A stretch of 64,000 bases of DNA from positions 372,001 to 436,000 of the forward strand of contig NZ_SZVW01000005.1 in the NCBI RefSeq assembly GCF_007655005.1, given 5' to 3'. The stretch is from Streptomyces tibetensis (GTDB lineage: Bacteria; Actinomycetota; Actinomycetes; Streptomycetales; Streptomycetaceae). The notes below the pieces were generated by a model that had not been told where the DNA came from, searched no databases, and saw only the letters and a list, made by a program, of their open reading frames with translations. This document shows, piece after piece, positions 62,639 to 64,000 of the stretch. Position 1 is the stretch's first letter. Each line of letters starts with the position of its first letter. Made by a program: the position numbers and the translations under genes.

Positions 62639-64000
<1,362 letters not shown>

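Overview
This window is chromosomal DNA of a Streptomyces (or a very close actinomycete). The evidence is the very high GC content, the strong G/C preference at third codon positions, the frequent GTG starts, the chains of 4-bp stop/start overlaps, and the family content: ectABCD, a one-piece cobalamin operon with a B12 riboswitch, a GATC-binding HTH protein, an Asp23/AmaP cluster and Streptomyces-type dispersed GC-rich repeats. The gene order agrees with what I remember of the S. coelicolor SCO18xx core region. This is from memory and no search was run.

Layout from left to right. 1-5.6 kb: an IclR regulator cut by the left edge, divergent from an aldehyde dehydrogenase, then a DUF1349 protein, a GNAT acetyltransferase, a DsbA-family protein and a class V aminotransferase, closed by a strong bidirectional terminator. 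5.65-8.85 kb: ectABCD on the minus strand, making ectoine and 5-hydroxyectoine. 9.2-12.1 kb: a DinB-fold protein, a second class V aminotransferase and a divergent amidohydrolase. 12.3-29.9 kb: a 13-gene minus-strand cobalamin operon (cobD-cobQ-cobN-chlID-cobO-cobB-cobI-cobM-cobL-cbiG/cobJ-cobH-cbiX-cobC), headed by a cobalamin riboswitch and a 19-codon leader ORF. 30-31.5 kb: a Pit phosphate transporter with a small membrane protein and a PHO-box-like repeat upstream. 31.8-38.6 kb: an aldolase, a hydrolase, a conserved hypothetical, a VOC protein, an ABC-F ATPase behind a 7-codon leader, and a gbn homologue behind a dense GATC cluster. 38.7-42.9 kb: an enoyl-CoA hydratase and an Asp23/AmaP envelope cluster. 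43-51.7 kb: an SDR, a GH15 glycosidase, SURF1, a zinc-binding protein, a DEDDh exonuclease, a sterol desaturase, a lysoplasmalogenase, CopD and a decayed TetR fragment. 51.7-57.2 kb: two paralogous secreted subtilases and an acetate symporter pair. 57.3-64 kb: moaA, three small genes, tyrS, pmbA and tldD, the last cut by the right edge.

Most of the region is core metabolism and is conventional. The cob operon carries ring-contraction, methylation, cobalt insertion, adenosylation, amidation and aminopropanol-arm steps, but I see no cobA, cobG, cobK, cobF or nucleotide-loop genes here. The unusual material lies at gene boundaries. There is an exact 70-bp tandem duplication carrying a protease SD and start codon. 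There is an 86-bp insertion with 31-bp flanking repeats between tldD and pmbA. There is a four-copy 55-bp hairpin minisatellite, a 32-bp duplication next to a TetR remnant, and a dispersed repeat apparently absorbed in frame into cobB. The most promising regulatory observations are the GATC cluster next to gbn, the leader and alternative hairpins before the ABC-F gene, and the leader ORF between the B12 riboswitch and cobD. I found no phage, integrase, intact insertion sequence, CRISPR array, tRNA or rRNA.
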